From Acidobacteriota bacterium (lineage in GTDB: Bacteria > Acidobacteriota > Blastocatellia > Pyrinomonadales > Pyrinomonadaceae): 33,178 nucleotides of DNA. Below are positions 7,695 to 15,936 of this stretch, one piece after another (the stretch's first letter is position 1; each line of letters opens with the position of its first letter). The stretch is from positions 1-33,178 of the forward strand of contig JAOAPX010000124.1 of assembly GCA_025463125.1 (NCBI GenBank), given 5' to 3'. The notes below the pieces were generated by a model. It searched no databases. It saw nothing but the letters and a program-made list of their open reading frames with translations, and was not told where the DNA came from. The translations under genes were made by a program, and so were the position numbers.

Positions 7695-9065
7695 ATGAAA
7701 ATTACGAATTACGAATTACGAATTGCTAAAAGCGTTTCGCGCATTGGCGCAGCCCTTTTGGTTTGCGGTTTGGCGTTTCTGAATGTCTGGGCGCAAAACG
7801 ACGGCTCGCAGCAAAATCAAACCGGAAAAGCCGGAACTTTTGCCATTACGAACGCGCGAATCGTCACGGTGTCGGGCGCGACGATCGAAAACGGAACCGT
7901 TGTTATCCAAAACGGAAAAATCGCGGCGGTCGGCGCCAGCGTTACAATTCCGGCGAACGCCGAGCGTATTGACGGCAAAGGCTTGTCGGTTTTCCCCGGG
8001 ATGATCGACGCCTCGACGAATCTCGGGCTGGCGGAAATTTCCGGCGGCGTTCCGGCATCGGTCGACGTTGCGGAGACCGGCTCGATGAATGCCAACGCGA
8101 AAGCTTATACAGCCGTTAACCCGCATTCTTCGCACGTTAACGTGACGCGCGTCAACGGCATCACAACCGTTCTTTCGATGCCGGTCGGCGGTTTGATTTC
8201 CGGTCAGGCGACCGTTATAAACCTGAACGGCTCGACGCAGTCGGAAATGGGAGTCGTGCCTAATTTCGGTCTGGTGATTAATTTCCCTCGAATTTCGACT
8301 TTCGGCGGATTCGGCGGCGGATTCGGCGCGCCGCCGGTTGAGTTCGGCGAAGCCGTCAAGCGGCGCGATACGCAGATCGAGGAATTGAAAAAAATCTTCA
8401 AAGACACGGAAAACTACGCCCGCGCGAAAGAAGCTTACGCCAAAGACAAAACCTTGCCTTACCCGGCGACCAATCTCCGGCTTGAAGCGATGATCCCGTA
8501 TATTCGCGGCGAGCGTCCGATTTTGTTTACCGCAGAGCGCGAGCGAGACATTCGCGGCGTTGTGAAATTCGTCGAAGAGACGCGCGTAAAAGGCGTTATC
8601 GTCGGCGGGCAGGAAGCCTGGAAAGTTGCCGACGGTTTAAAGAAAAACAACATTCCGGTAATTTATACGAACATTTACAACTTGCCCGTGCGCGACGACG
8701 ATGCTTACGATTTTCTTTTCGAAGCCCCTTCGAAATTACAGCAGGCGGGCGTTCGCTTCGCCATTTCGACCGGAAACGACGGCGCGGAAGTGCGCGATTT
8801 GCCGTATCACGCGGGACTTGCCGGCGCTTACGGTTTGTCGAAAGAAGAAGCCTTAAAAAGCGTGACGCTTTACCCGGCGCAGATTCTCGGAATCGCCAAT
8901 CAATTCGGGTCGATCGAAACCGGTAAAACGGCGAATATCGTCGTCGCCGACGGAGACATTTTAGAGCCGCGAACGAATATCAAATATTTGTTCATCAACG
9001 GTCGAATGCTTCCTTTAACCAGCCGCCACACGGAACTTTACGAATCTTTCAAAGATAGAAAATAA
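7695..9065 (+). CDS. Exported amidohydrolase-fold paralogue lacking metal ligands
   Basis: Third paralogue; 456 residues. Start fixed by a strong GGAGG at 7679-7683. The N-terminus is basic, then hydrophobic (about residues 17-33), ending VWA-QN, a signal peptide. It shares a 20-residue identical stretch with the first gene (residues 51-70 here, 28-47 there). As in that protein the ligands are missing: DASTN (105-109) for DAHSH, 'FTAERERD' for the HAH segment, and 'GGQEAWK' for the third His region. 'STGND' may keep a strand-8 Asp. It has the normal C-terminal 'AQILGIANQFGSIETGKTANIVV' and no extra tail. It probably forms a complex with the active middle enzyme or binds substrate; inference from synteny only. 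Ends before a strong terminator. Confidence 0.87.
   Translation: MKITNYELRIAKSVSRIGAALLVCGLAFLNVWAQNDGSQQNQTGKAGTFAITNARIVTVSGATIENGTVVIQNGKIAAVGASVTIPANAERIDGKGLSVFPGMIDASTNLGLAEISGGVPASVDVAETGSMNANAKAYTAVNPHSSHVNVTRVNGITTVLSMPVGGLISGQATVINLNGSTQSEMGVVPNFGLVINFPRISTFGGFGGGFGAPPVEFGEAVKRRDTQIEELKKIFKDTENYARAKEAYAKDKTLPYPATNLRLEAMIPYIRGERPILFTAERERDIRGVVKFVEETRVKGVIVGGQEAWKVADGLKKNNIPVIYTNIYNLPVRDDDAYDFLFEAPSKLQQAGVRFAISTGNDGAEVRDLPYHAGLAGAYGLSKEEALKSVTLYPAQILGIANQFGSIETGKTANIVVADGDILEPRTNIKYLFINGRMLPLTSRHTELYESFKDRK
7700..7725. repeat. Heptamer AATTACG tandem repeat inside a start region
   Basis: AATTACG at 7700-7706, 7707-7713 and 7714-7720, followed by a partial AATTG. It is translated as the 'ITNYELRI' N-terminus of the third amidohydrolase paralogue. 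It resembles the short tandemly repeated heptamers known from cyanobacteria and other genomes. Confidence 0.8.
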
Positions 9066-9094
9066 AGAATTCCGTTTTTGCTGAAACGACGGCA

Positions 9095-9150
9095 CAAAAT
9101 AAAAAAAAGAGACTCTAAGCTAACCGCTCGGAGTCTCTTTTTTATTTTGT
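9095..9150. terminator. Bidirectional intrinsic terminator between the amidohydrolase operon and msrB
   Basis: GAGACTC (9109-9115) pairs with GAGTCTC (9131-9137), loop about 15 nt with inner AGC/GCT pairing. It is flanked by an A-run (9101-9108) and a T-run (9138-9143), so it works for both converging transcripts. Confidence 0.9.
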
Positions 9151-9182
9151 TATCTGATAAAACTAAAAAATCTAATGGATTT

Positions 9183-9665
9183 TTAGCTTAATTCTTCAGC
9201 TTTCTGCGGAATGTTTTCGCCGGCGGGAAAGAATTCCAGCGAAAGGGAATTGATGCAGTAGCGCTGACCGGTTGGCGGCGGACCGTCCGGGAAAACATGC
9301 CCTTGATGCCCGTCGCAGCGCGCGCAGCGGGTTTCCGTCCGAACCATCCCGTATTTCGTGTCGCGTAATTCTCTGATGTGCCGCTTGTCAAACGGTTCGT
9401 AAAAACTCGCCCAACCCGTGCCGGACGGAAATTTTGAACCGGAGCTGAAAAGCGGCAATCCGCACAAGCGGCAGGCGTAAACGCCCGCTTCTTTATTGTC
9501 GAGCAAACTGCCGCAAAACGGCGCCTCAGTTCCGTGATTGAGTAAAATATCAGCTTCTTCGCCGGTTAATCTCCGCGCTAAAACTTCGCGAGCTTCGTCG
9601 GAAATCGGCGTGATGTCGTAGCCCGATTCGGAGATCTGTTTATCGATTTTTGTTTCCGGTGTCAT
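9183..9665 (-). CDS. msrB: Peptide-methionine (R)-S-oxide reductase MsrB
   Basis: 160 residues, the family's usual size. Reduces methionine-R-sulfoxide in proteins, with thioredoxin as the usual electron donor. Visible marks are the two zinc CxxC pairs (C65/C68 in 'ACRLCGLPLF', C114/C117 in 'CARCDGHQGHVF'), the conserved 'KFPSGTGWASFYEP', and the catalytic cysteine C137 in 'RYCINSLSLEF'. No signal peptide, so cytoplasmic. It lies 78 bp downstream of lpxD on the same strand, with room for its own promoter. The terminator at 9095-9150 ends its transcript. Confidence 0.96.
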   Translation of the reverse strand: MTPETKIDKQISESGYDITPISDEAREVLARRLTGEEADILLNHGTEAPFCGSLLDNKEAGVYACRLCGLPLFSSGSKFPSGTGWASFYEPFDKRHIRELRDTKYGMVRTETRCARCDGHQGHVFPDGPPPTGQRYCINSLSLEFFPAGENIPQKAEELS

Positions 9666-9743
9666 AACGTTAATTCTCCTTTACTTACATAATGTATTTA
9701 ACAATGCCGTTACTGTTTGATGCAACTTAAATTGACTGAAGCC

Positions 9744-10772
9744 TTATTTTTGTTCCAGCTCTTTTATTTTCCTGGTTAATTCGCGGATTGCTTTCGCCAT
9801 ATCGCCGAGCCGTCGATATGCGGCGGTCGATCGCAGCCATTCGCGATTATCGAAAGCCGGAATTCCCGAAAGGATTTTGCCGTTTTCGACGTCGTGGCTG
9901 GTCGCGGATTTCGCCGTAATAACAGCGTCGTCGCCGATCTTTAAATGTCCGGCGATGCCGACCTGACCGGCTAAAATCACTCGTTTGCCGATAACCGAGC
10001 TTCCTGCAAGACCGGTTTGCGAGCAAATTAAAGCGTCTTCATCGATCGTACACGAATGACCGATCTGCACGAGATTATCGATCTTTGCGCCGCGCTTTAT
10101 GCGGGTTTCGCCGACCGAGGCGCAGTCGATCGCCGAATTCGCGCCGATTTCCACGTCGTCTTCGAGCACGACGCGCCCGGTTTGCGGAATTTTCAGCCAA
10201 GCCTTTTCTTCGGTTTTCGCGTAACCGAAACCGTCCGAGCCGATCGTCGTATTATTGTGAACGATGCAGTTTGCGCCGATCTCGCAGTTTTCCCTGACGG
10301 AAACGCCCGAATGAATTACGCAATTGGCGCCGATTTTTACGTTTTCGTAAACGGTCGCGTTCGGATAAATCTTGACGTTTTCGCCGATTTCGCAGTTTGC
10401 GCCGATGACGACGTTGGCGCTGATTTCGACGTTTTCGGAAATCTTCGCCGTTTCGTCTATAACGGCTGTGCGGTGAATCGACGCTGAAATTTCGGGCTGC
10501 GGGTTAAATACGCGCAAAGCCCGCGTGTATGCGAGATAAGGGTCTCTGACGCGCAAAACGGCGATGTCTTCGCGCTCTAATTCGACATTTTCATTTAAGA
10601 AAATTGCGCTCGCCCGCGTTTCTTTTATCTGCGGCGTGTATTTCGGATTGGCGAGAAACGTAATTTGCCCGTTTCGCGCTATGTCGAGTCCGGCGGCTGA
10701 TTCGATTTCTAAATCAAAATCGCCTTGTGCAATGGCTGAATTTGTCAGCGCGGCTAGTTCGGAAAGTTTCAT
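9744..10772 (-). CDS. lpxD: UDP-3-O-acylglucosamine N-acyltransferase LpxD
   Basis: 342 residues, the normal LpxD length. Third step of lipid A synthesis: transfer of a 3-hydroxyacyl chain from ACP to the 2-amino group of UDP-3-O-acylglucosamine. The N-terminal uridine-binding domain (1-100, 'GQITFLANPKYTPQIKET') is followed by left-handed beta-helix hexapeptide repeats (about 105-300) and a C-terminal helix (about 305-342). The catalytic histidine sits in 'NLVQIGHSC' (H239). 'GSDGFGYA' and 'IPQTGRVVLEDDVEIGANSAID' are family signatures. It supports a lipid A-bearing outer membrane. Here it is not beside fabZ or lpxA; its neighbours are msrB and a divergent Uma2-type gene. Confidence 0.97.
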   Translation of the reverse strand: MKLSELAALTNSAIAQGDFDLEIESAAGLDIARNGQITFLANPKYTPQIKETRASAIFLNENVELEREDIAVLRVRDPYLAYTRALRVFNPQPEISASIHRTAVIDETAKISENVEISANVVIGANCEIGENVKIYPNATVYENVKIGANCVIHSGVSVRENCEIGANCIVHNNTTIGSDGFGYAKTEEKAWLKIPQTGRVVLEDDVEIGANSAIDCASVGETRIKRGAKIDNLVQIGHSCTIDEDALICSQTGLAGSSVIGKRVILAGQVGIAGHLKIGDDAVITAKSATSHDVENGKILSGIPAFDNREWLRSTAAYRRLGDMAKAIRELTRKIKELEQK

Positions 10773-10906
10773 ACAATATGTTCTTGAAAAATAGTATAGC
10801 GATATGTAACACTATTTTTGCAAACAAATCGACCTACGCAAAGTTTCCAACCTTTGTTATCTGAGCTTTCCCCTGATCAAAATCGACTATAGCGAGGAAA
10901 AGTATT

Positions 10907-11518
10907 ATGAGTGAAACAGGAACTAATCAATCGGAGAAGAAATACACAGCCGAGGAATATTTAACGATGGAAAGACGTAATTCAACAAAAAACGAATTTA
11001 ATGACGGACATATTTTGGGAAAAGCCACCTCAAATCGCTGGCATAACTTAATCAGCACGAATGCGGCGATCGCTATCGGCAGCCGCCTGCATAATCATAA
11101 ATGCGATATTTATGTAAACGCGATGTGCGTTAAACTTAAAAATAACCGCTATTGTTACCCGGACGTAATCATAGTGAACGGCGAGCCGAGCTTTGCCGAT
11201 CAGCAGCAGGATATTCTGATGAATCCGACAATTATCGCGGAAATTTTTTCGAATAAAACGAACACGACCGATAAAAACGAAAAACTTGAAAGCTATCTGG
11301 CAATGGACAGCATTCGCGAATGTCTGCTTATCAAGGAAGACGAAATGCGCGTCGAGCACTACGCCAAGCAAAACCCGAAACAGTGGATTTACCGCATCTA
11401 TAACGAGCGCGACGACGTTATCTCGCTCGAATCGGTCAACTGCAAGCTTTCTCTTCAGGAAGTTTACGCTTCGCTCAAGTTCAAACAGCCGGAAGCCAGT
11501 TCAACGGCGTCAAAGTAA
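10907..11518 (+). CDS. Uma2-family (DUF820) restriction-endonuclease-like protein
   Basis: 203 residues with the Uma2 pattern: 'KYTAEEYLTMERRN' start, 'KNEFNDGHI' with E30, 'CYPDVIIVNGEP' with D86, 'PTIIAEIFSNKT' with E112 and 'DKNEKLESYLAMDSIRECLLI'. These acidic and lysine positions match a PD-(D/E)XK nuclease core. The 'EVLSPST' box usual in the family reads EIFSNKT here. Start set by GAGGAAA about 7 bp before the ATG. Uma2 genes are abundant in cyanobacteria and Acidobacteria, often in many copies; the biological role is unknown. Stand-alone, divergent from lpxD, ended by a strong terminator. Confidence 0.88.
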   Translation: MSETGTNQSEKKYTAEEYLTMERRNSTKNEFNDGHILGKATSNRWHNLISTNAAIAIGSRLHNHKCDIYVNAMCVKLKNNRYCYPDVIIVNGEPSFADQQQDILMNPTIIAEIFSNKTNTTDKNEKLESYLAMDSIRECLLIKEDEMRVEHYAKQNPKQWIYRIYNERDDVISLESVNCKLSLQEVYASLKFKQPEASSTASK

Positions 11519-11539
11519 AGTTGAAAAATATTTTGTTTG

Positions 11540-11582
11540 ATCCGCACCGTGAAATCTCTTCTCGGTGCGGATTTATTTTTTT
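11540..11582 (+). terminator. Intrinsic terminator after the Uma2-type gene
   Basis: ATCCGCACCG (11540-11549) and CGGTGCGGAT (11563-11572) form a perfect 10-bp stem with a 13-nt loop, followed by TTATTTTTTT. Confidence 0.92.
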
Positions 11583-11607
11583 AAGGAAATGTAAATTGAT
11601 TTAAGCA

Positions 11608-11644
11608 GATTTTTTATCAGTAAATTTTTTATCAGTAGATTTTT
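11608..11644. repeat. 15-bp tandem repeat, 2.5 copies
   Basis: GATTTTTTATCAGTA (11608-11622), AATTTTTTATCAGTA (11623-11637), then GATTTTT (11638-11644). It lies between the Uma2 terminator and the 3' end of priA. Confidence 0.85.
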
Positions 11645-11727
11645 CGAGCCGCGTTCGCGCGTTTTGGAAATTTTCCCCGCGAAATAAGTTATACAAACGA
11701 AAAATAATTAAAAGGGTTTGAGAGAAA

Positions 11728-14253
11728 TTACAACAAATTCACCGGATCGATTTCGACGTTGATAATTTTCAAATCGCAGAATTTTTCCTGGGCTTCGTGA
11801 AGAGCGAAATCGAGCGTTTTACGCAAATCAGCGCGGTTTCCCGCTTTTATTAAAATTTGCAGGCGAAACTCGCCTTTCAGACGCGTCAAAGGCGCGGGCG
11901 CGACGCCCAGGATTCGGCATTTGTTTTCAGTGTTTACGGCGTCGAGACAGTTTTTTAAAATCTGCGCGTTGTCGAAAGCGTAATTGTAATTCGGATGTTT
12001 TATCAAAACGGAAGCGAGCGCGATAAACGGCGGGTACGAAAGTTTTTTCCTGAACTCGATTTCTTCGGCGTAAAACGAATCGTAATCCTGCGCGCAGGCG
12101 TGGAGCAGCGCGTAGTGTTCCGGGTGATAAGTTTGAATAAGCACGCGACCCTGCAAATTGCCGCGCCCGGCGCGCCCGGCGACCTGCGTTAAAAGCTGAA
12201 AGGTTCGTTCGGCGGAACGGAAATCCGGCAGAGCCAGACCGGCATCGACCGAGATGACGCCGACCAGCGTGACGTTATGAAAATCGTGACCTTTAGCGAG
12301 CATCTGCGTGCCGACGAGCATATCGATTTCACCGGCGCTGAATTTGTCGAGAATCTTTTCCAGCTCTTTTCGCCGCGCGGTCGTGTCGCGATCAACTCGC
12401 GCGATTCGCAAGCTTGAAAACTTGCGCTTCAAAATATCTTCGATCTGCTCGGTTCCTTCGCCGACGAAAAACAAAAACTGACCTTTGCAGCCCGGGCAGC
12501 TTCGCGGCGCTCGTTCGCGGTGATTGCAGTAATGGCAGACGAGTTTTCCCTCGCGTTTATGAAACGTCAAAGTGATGTCGCAGTTGCCGCAGCGAATCGT
12601 TTCGCCGCACGAACGGCACAAAACGAACTGCGAATAGCCGCGCCGATTTAGAAGGATTATCGACTGCTCGCCGCGGCTGTGCGTTTCTTCGATAGCTTCG
12701 ACGAGCGCCGGAGAGAATGTGGCGTCTTTTCCGAACGCTTTAAAAATATCGCGCATATCGACGATTTCAGCCTTCGCCATCGGGCGATTGCCGACGCGGT
12801 TTGCGAGCCTTGCGTATTCGTATTTGCCGGTTTGCGAGTTGTGAAAAGATTCGAGCGCGGGCGTCGCGGAGCCGAGAATGACGACCGCGCCCGCGTAGTT
12901 TGCGCGAACGACGGCGACGTCGCGCCCGTGGTAAAAAGGCGATTCGTGCTGGCGGTACGAGCCGTCGTGCTCTTCGTCGATGATAATCAAGCCGACGTTT
13001 TGCAGCGGCGCGAAAACGGCGGAGCGCGTGCCGATAACGATTCTCGCCGCGCCTTTTCGGATTCTGCGCCACTCGTCGAAACGTTCGCCGGTTGAAAGAT
13101 TCGAATGCAGAATCGCCACTTCGTCGCCGAAAACGGCGCGCAGGCGGCGCGAGAAAACCGGCGTCAAAGCGATTTCCGGCACGAGCATCAGCGAAGATTT
13201 GTTTTTGGCGAGCGCGTTTTTCATCGCCCGAATATAAATTTCCGTTTTGCCGCTGCCCGTTACGCCGTGAAGCAGAAACGCTTTGTATTTCTCGGCGTCG
13301 AGCGCGTTTTCGATTTCGAATAAAACCTTCGTTTGTTCATCGGTCAAAATTAAATCGAGAATTTCCGGCAGCTTCGCGTCCGACATAGGGTCGCGCATCA
13401 CTTCCTGCACGAAAATTTCCAGAACGCCGCGCTTTGCTAAAGTTTGAATCGAAGACGCGCCGACGTCGGCTTTTTCGATCAGTTCGGTGAAAAGCATCTC
13501 GCCGTTTGAATTTAGAAGCGTTTCGATAATTTTCGTTTGCGAACCGGTAACGGGCTTGGCGTTTGTCGCGTGATTTTCCGGCGGCAGAAGGCGAACGGCT
13601 TTTCGGCGTTTCGGTTTGACGTGAGAAGTTAAGGTGCGGTGAAATGTTCCAGCCCAGCCGGTTTTTACCAGTTCCCGAACCGCTTTTTGTGATTGCGTCG
13701 TTCCGAAATTGTTTGCCAGCTCGCGAGCGGAAGCTTCGCCGTTCGTCGCTAAAAAACGCAGAAGCCGGACTTTAATCGTCGTTGCGGTTGAAATTTTAAT
13801 TAATTCGTCGCGTCCCTTCGCGGTGACGGAAACGATTTGTTCGCTGGCTGAATTAATTCCCGCCGGCAGCGAAGCTTTCAAGACTTCGCCCCACGAAGAT
13901 GCGTAATAATCGGCTGTCCACTGCGTAAGCCGCAGAATTTCCTCGGTAATCAAAGGCTCTTCGTCGAGCAATTCCGAAACTTCCCTGATGGCGTCTTCTT
14001 CTATCTCGATTTCTTCGCTGAGCCGCGTGTGGAGCGCGACAGCGTAACCCGTGATCTGGCGTTTGCCGAACGGGACTAAGAGACGCGCGCCGATTTTAAC
14101 CGATTCGCGAAGTCCGAACGGCAGACGATACGTGAAAGTCTGACGCAGCGGCAAGGGAAGCGCGACTTCGACGAATTCAGGTGTTGTTTCGGCATCGAAC
14201 GGGCGAGAAAAAAAAGATGCGGATGAATCGCTTTGAGCCGACTGTTTATTCAT
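11728..14253 (-). CDS. priA: Primosomal protein N' (replication restart helicase PriA)
   Basis: 841 residues, slightly longer than typical. 3'-5' DNA helicase that reloads the replisome at stalled forks. An N-terminal 3'-DNA-binding domain ('VEVALPLPLRQTFTYRLP', 'GARLLVPFGKRQITGYAV') is followed by a winged-helix region, helicase Walker A GVTGSGKT (330-337), DEEH box (426-429), 'ILGSATPALES', and the zinc region with paired cysteines (CRSC, CGNC, CHYC, CPGC). Later come 'VGTQMLAKGHDFHNVTLVGVISVDAGL' and 'QVAGRAGRG'. All motifs are intact. The N-terminus carries about 25 extra polar residues. Gene stands alone; a TATAAT at 14318-14323 upstream is on the other strand and may serve the divergent gene. 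Confidence 0.97.
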   Translation of the reverse strand: MNKQSAQSDSSASFFSRPFDAETTPEFVEVALPLPLRQTFTYRLPFGLRESVKIGARLLVPFGKRQITGYAVALHTRLSEEIEIEEDAIREVSELLDEEPLITEEILRLTQWTADYYASSWGEVLKASLPAGINSASEQIVSVTAKGRDELIKISTATTIKVRLLRFLATNGEASARELANNFGTTQSQKAVRELVKTGWAGTFHRTLTSHVKPKRRKAVRLLPPENHATNAKPVTGSQTKIIETLLNSNGEMLFTELIEKADVGASSIQTLAKRGVLEIFVQEVMRDPMSDAKLPEILDLILTDEQTKVLFEIENALDAEKYKAFLLHGVTGSGKTEIYIRAMKNALAKNKSSLMLVPEIALTPVFSRRLRAVFGDEVAILHSNLSTGERFDEWRRIRKGAARIVIGTRSAVFAPLQNVGLIIIDEEHDGSYRQHESPFYHGRDVAVVRANYAGAVVILGSATPALESFHNSQTGKYEYARLANRVGNRPMAKAEIVDMRDIFKAFGKDATFSPALVEAIEETHSRGEQSIILLNRRGYSQFVLCRSCGETIRCGNCDITLTFHKREGKLVCHYCNHRERAPRSCPGCKGQFLFFVGEGTEQIEDILKRKFSSLRIARVDRDTTARRKELEKILDKFSAGEIDMLVGTQMLAKGHDFHNVTLVGVISVDAGLALPDFRSAERTFQLLTQVAGRAGRGNLQGRVLIQTYHPEHYALLHACAQDYDSFYAEEIEFRKKLSYPPFIALASVLIKHPNYNYAFDNAQILKNCLDAVNTENKCRILGVAPAPLTRLKGEFRLQILIKAGNRADLRKTLDFALHEAQEKFCDLKIINVEIDPVNLL

Positions 14254-14375
14254 TCCCGGTTTTGCCTGTGCCTGTATTTTTATCCATCACCGATCCTTCT
14301 TCGCGCATCCTTTTTTATATAATAGAATGATAACCTAGTTGGAACTTTTTAGAAAAATTACTGTCTAATAAAATT

Positions 14376-14885
14376 ATGGATACGTTTCTGCAGAAAAAAG
14401 AAGAAAAAAAAGGCATCAGCAAAGTTTTTTTAGTCGGTGTTCTTTTCGGCGCGGCGGTAATCGGCTCGGTGATCTGGCTTTTAACTTTTCAGCCGACGGC
14501 GGAAGAACAAAAAGCGAAAATGATGGAAGGATTTTTTCTCGAAGGCACGCCGGAATTCGATAAGTTAACGAAAGACATCGTTATTTCCACTGATTTCGAA
14601 CGCACAACCGAATCGCCGACCGGGCTCGGAACAATTCAAATGACGATTCGCGGAAAGATTCGCAATAAAGGCGAAAAAACTTTAAACGGCTTAGAGGTAA
14701 GCGTCGGTGTAATCGATACAAAGAAGAATCTTTTGAAAGAGAAAAAAGTTTTGTTCGTGCCTAACCAGCAGCCGACGCTCGAACCGCAGCAGATACTTCC
14801 GGTTACGGTCGCCGTCGACGGCTTTTCGCCCGAAGACGAACGCGCAAATGTGCGGTGGAAAGTAACGGCGATAAAAACTCAATAA
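14376..14885 (+). CDS. Membrane-anchored hypothetical protein with one transmembrane helix
   Basis: 169 residues, no family recognised with confidence. A short lysine-rich cytoplasmic segment (1-15) is followed by one transmembrane helix (about 17-38). A region after residue 75 reads as a beta-sandwich: 'GTIQMTIRGKIRNKGEKTLNGLEVSVGVIDTKKNLLKEKKVLFVPNQQPTLEPQQILPVTVAVDGF'. The pattern 'G.I.N.G..TL..L.V.V...D..G' resembles FxLYD/DUF2393-type extracytoplasmic domains that follow a single anchor helix. The ATG at 14376 has no clear Shine-Dalgarno; a -10-like TATAAT lies at 14318-14323. Convergent with the ABC-transporter operon, so not obviously part of it. Confidence 0.75.
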   Translation: MDTFLQKKEEKKGISKVFLVGVLFGAAVIGSVIWLLTFQPTAEEQKAKMMEGFFLEGTPEFDKLTKDIVISTDFERTTESPTGLGTIQMTIRGKIRNKGEKTLNGLEVSVGVIDTKKNLLKEKKVLFVPNQQPTLEPQQILPVTVAVDGFSPEDERANVRWKVTAIKTQ

Positions 14886-14912
14886 ACGGTAGACGATGAA
14901 CGGTAAACGCTG
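14885..14912. repeat. 14-bp imperfect tandem duplication
   Basis: AACGGTAGACGATG (14885-14898) followed directly by AACGGTAAACGCTG (14899-14912), two differences. It lies between convergent genes. Confidence 0.75.
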
Positions 14913-14949
14913 AATGCCGAATTAAAAACAGGAACGCTTTTATTCGACG

Positions 14950-15888
14950 TTACCCGGTTTCTTTTGCAAAAAGCTCTTCGAGTGATTGTTTGACCGGTTG
15001 AATGGAAACGAGTTTTCCGCCCGACGGTTTGATTATACGCAAAACCGCTTCGATATCCGATTCATCCTGCACGTGAATGTTCGCGCCGTTCGGTTTGGCG
15101 TAAATTTCAGCAGTCGGAACGTCCGCGATAAGCGTTTGCAGACGTTCTTTCGAAACGCCTTTGACGTTTATTTCAAAAATTTGCCGCTCGCCGCCGCGCG
15201 TCAAAAGATCATCGAGCTTGCCGGTCGCCGCAAGTTTTCCTTTTCTCAAAATCGCCACGTTATCGCACAAAGCCTCGATGTCGGACAAAATATGCGTTGA
15301 CATAAAAACGGTTTTCCCTTGCTCGCGCAGCTCCGCGATCAGCTCGCGAATTTCGCGCCGCCCGATCGGATCGAGCCCGCTCATCGGTTCATCGAGAAAA
15401 ACGATTTTCGGGTCGTTGATCAATGACTGCGCCAGCCCGACGCGCTGCTGCATTCCTTTGGAAAATTTTCTGAGCTGTTTGTTCCAATCTTTTTCGTCCA
15501 GACCGACTTTGGTTAAAAGCTCTTCGGTGCGTCGTTTGCGCTCGGCGGAATCCAAGCCGAACAGCTCGCCGAAATAATTCATCAATTCGCGCGCCGTTAG
15601 ATAATCGTAAAAATAAGGGTTTTCCGGGCAATAACCGATCGAAGCGTGCATCTTAACGTCGGTAATATCTTCGCCTAAAATCTTTGCGCCGCCCTCGGTC
15701 GGAAAAATCAGACTCATTAAAATTTTAATCGTCGTCGTTTTTCCCGCGCCGTTTCCGCCCAAAAAACCGAAAATCTGATTGCTTTCGACCTTCAAATTCA
15801 GCCCGTCAAGAGCGCGAACTTTTTTCTTCTTCCAAAAGCCGACCTCGTAATCCTTGGTTAAATTTTCGATTTCTACAATGTAACTCAT
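14950..15888 (-). CDS. ABC transporter ATP-binding protein of the pilus cluster (PilH-like)
   Basis: 312 residues. Walker A GGNGAGKT (44-51), signature FSKGMQQR (142-149), Walker B IVFLDEP (162-168) and H-loop STHILS (H199) are all present. The Q-loop region reads 'GYCPENPYFYDYLTA', with Glu-Asn where most exporters have Gln; this form is common in NatA-type ATPases. A C-terminal domain of about 80 residues (230-312) follows. Last gene of a three-gene unit: permease, TPR protein (2 bp later), then this ATPase (48 bp later). It should power the permease at 16872-17642. Position downstream of pilS-pilR-pilA suggests the counterpart of M. xanthus PilH, needed for pilus assembly; that identification rests on synteny and should be tested by phylogeny. 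Confidence 0.92.
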   Translation of the reverse strand: MSYIVEIENLTKDYEVGFWKKKKVRALDGLNLKVESNQIFGFLGGNGAGKTTTIKILMSLIFPTEGGAKILGEDITDVKMHASIGYCPENPYFYDYLTARELMNYFGELFGLDSAERKRRTEELLTKVGLDEKDWNKQLRKFSKGMQQRVGLAQSLINDPKIVFLDEPMSGLDPIGRREIRELIAELREQGKTVFMSTHILSDIEALCDNVAILRKGKLAATGKLDDLLTRGGERQIFEINVKGVSKERLQTLIADVPTAEIYAKPNGANIHVQDESDIEAVLRIIKPSGGKLVSIQPVKQSLEELFAKETG

Positions 15889-15909
15889 AAATAGTTTTCC
15901 TTTTGCGGG

Positions 15910-15935
15910 TTTTACTTGCGAATTTTACTTGCGAA
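15910..15935. repeat. 13-bp tandem duplication in the ABC operon
   Basis: TTTTACTTGCGAA at 15910-15922 and again at 15923-15935, filling half of the gap between the TPR gene and the ATPase gene. Confidence 0.9.
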
Positions 15936-15936
15936 T

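Noticed and set aside
12679-13095. 138-codon plus-strand frame within priA
   Set aside because: Antisense to intact helicase motifs of PriA; no independent support.
14281-14375. TATAAT at 14318-14323 as a sigma-70 promoter
   Set aside because: The -10 is good but no -35 hexamer is found at 16-18 bp, so it is mentioned only under the neighbouring gene.
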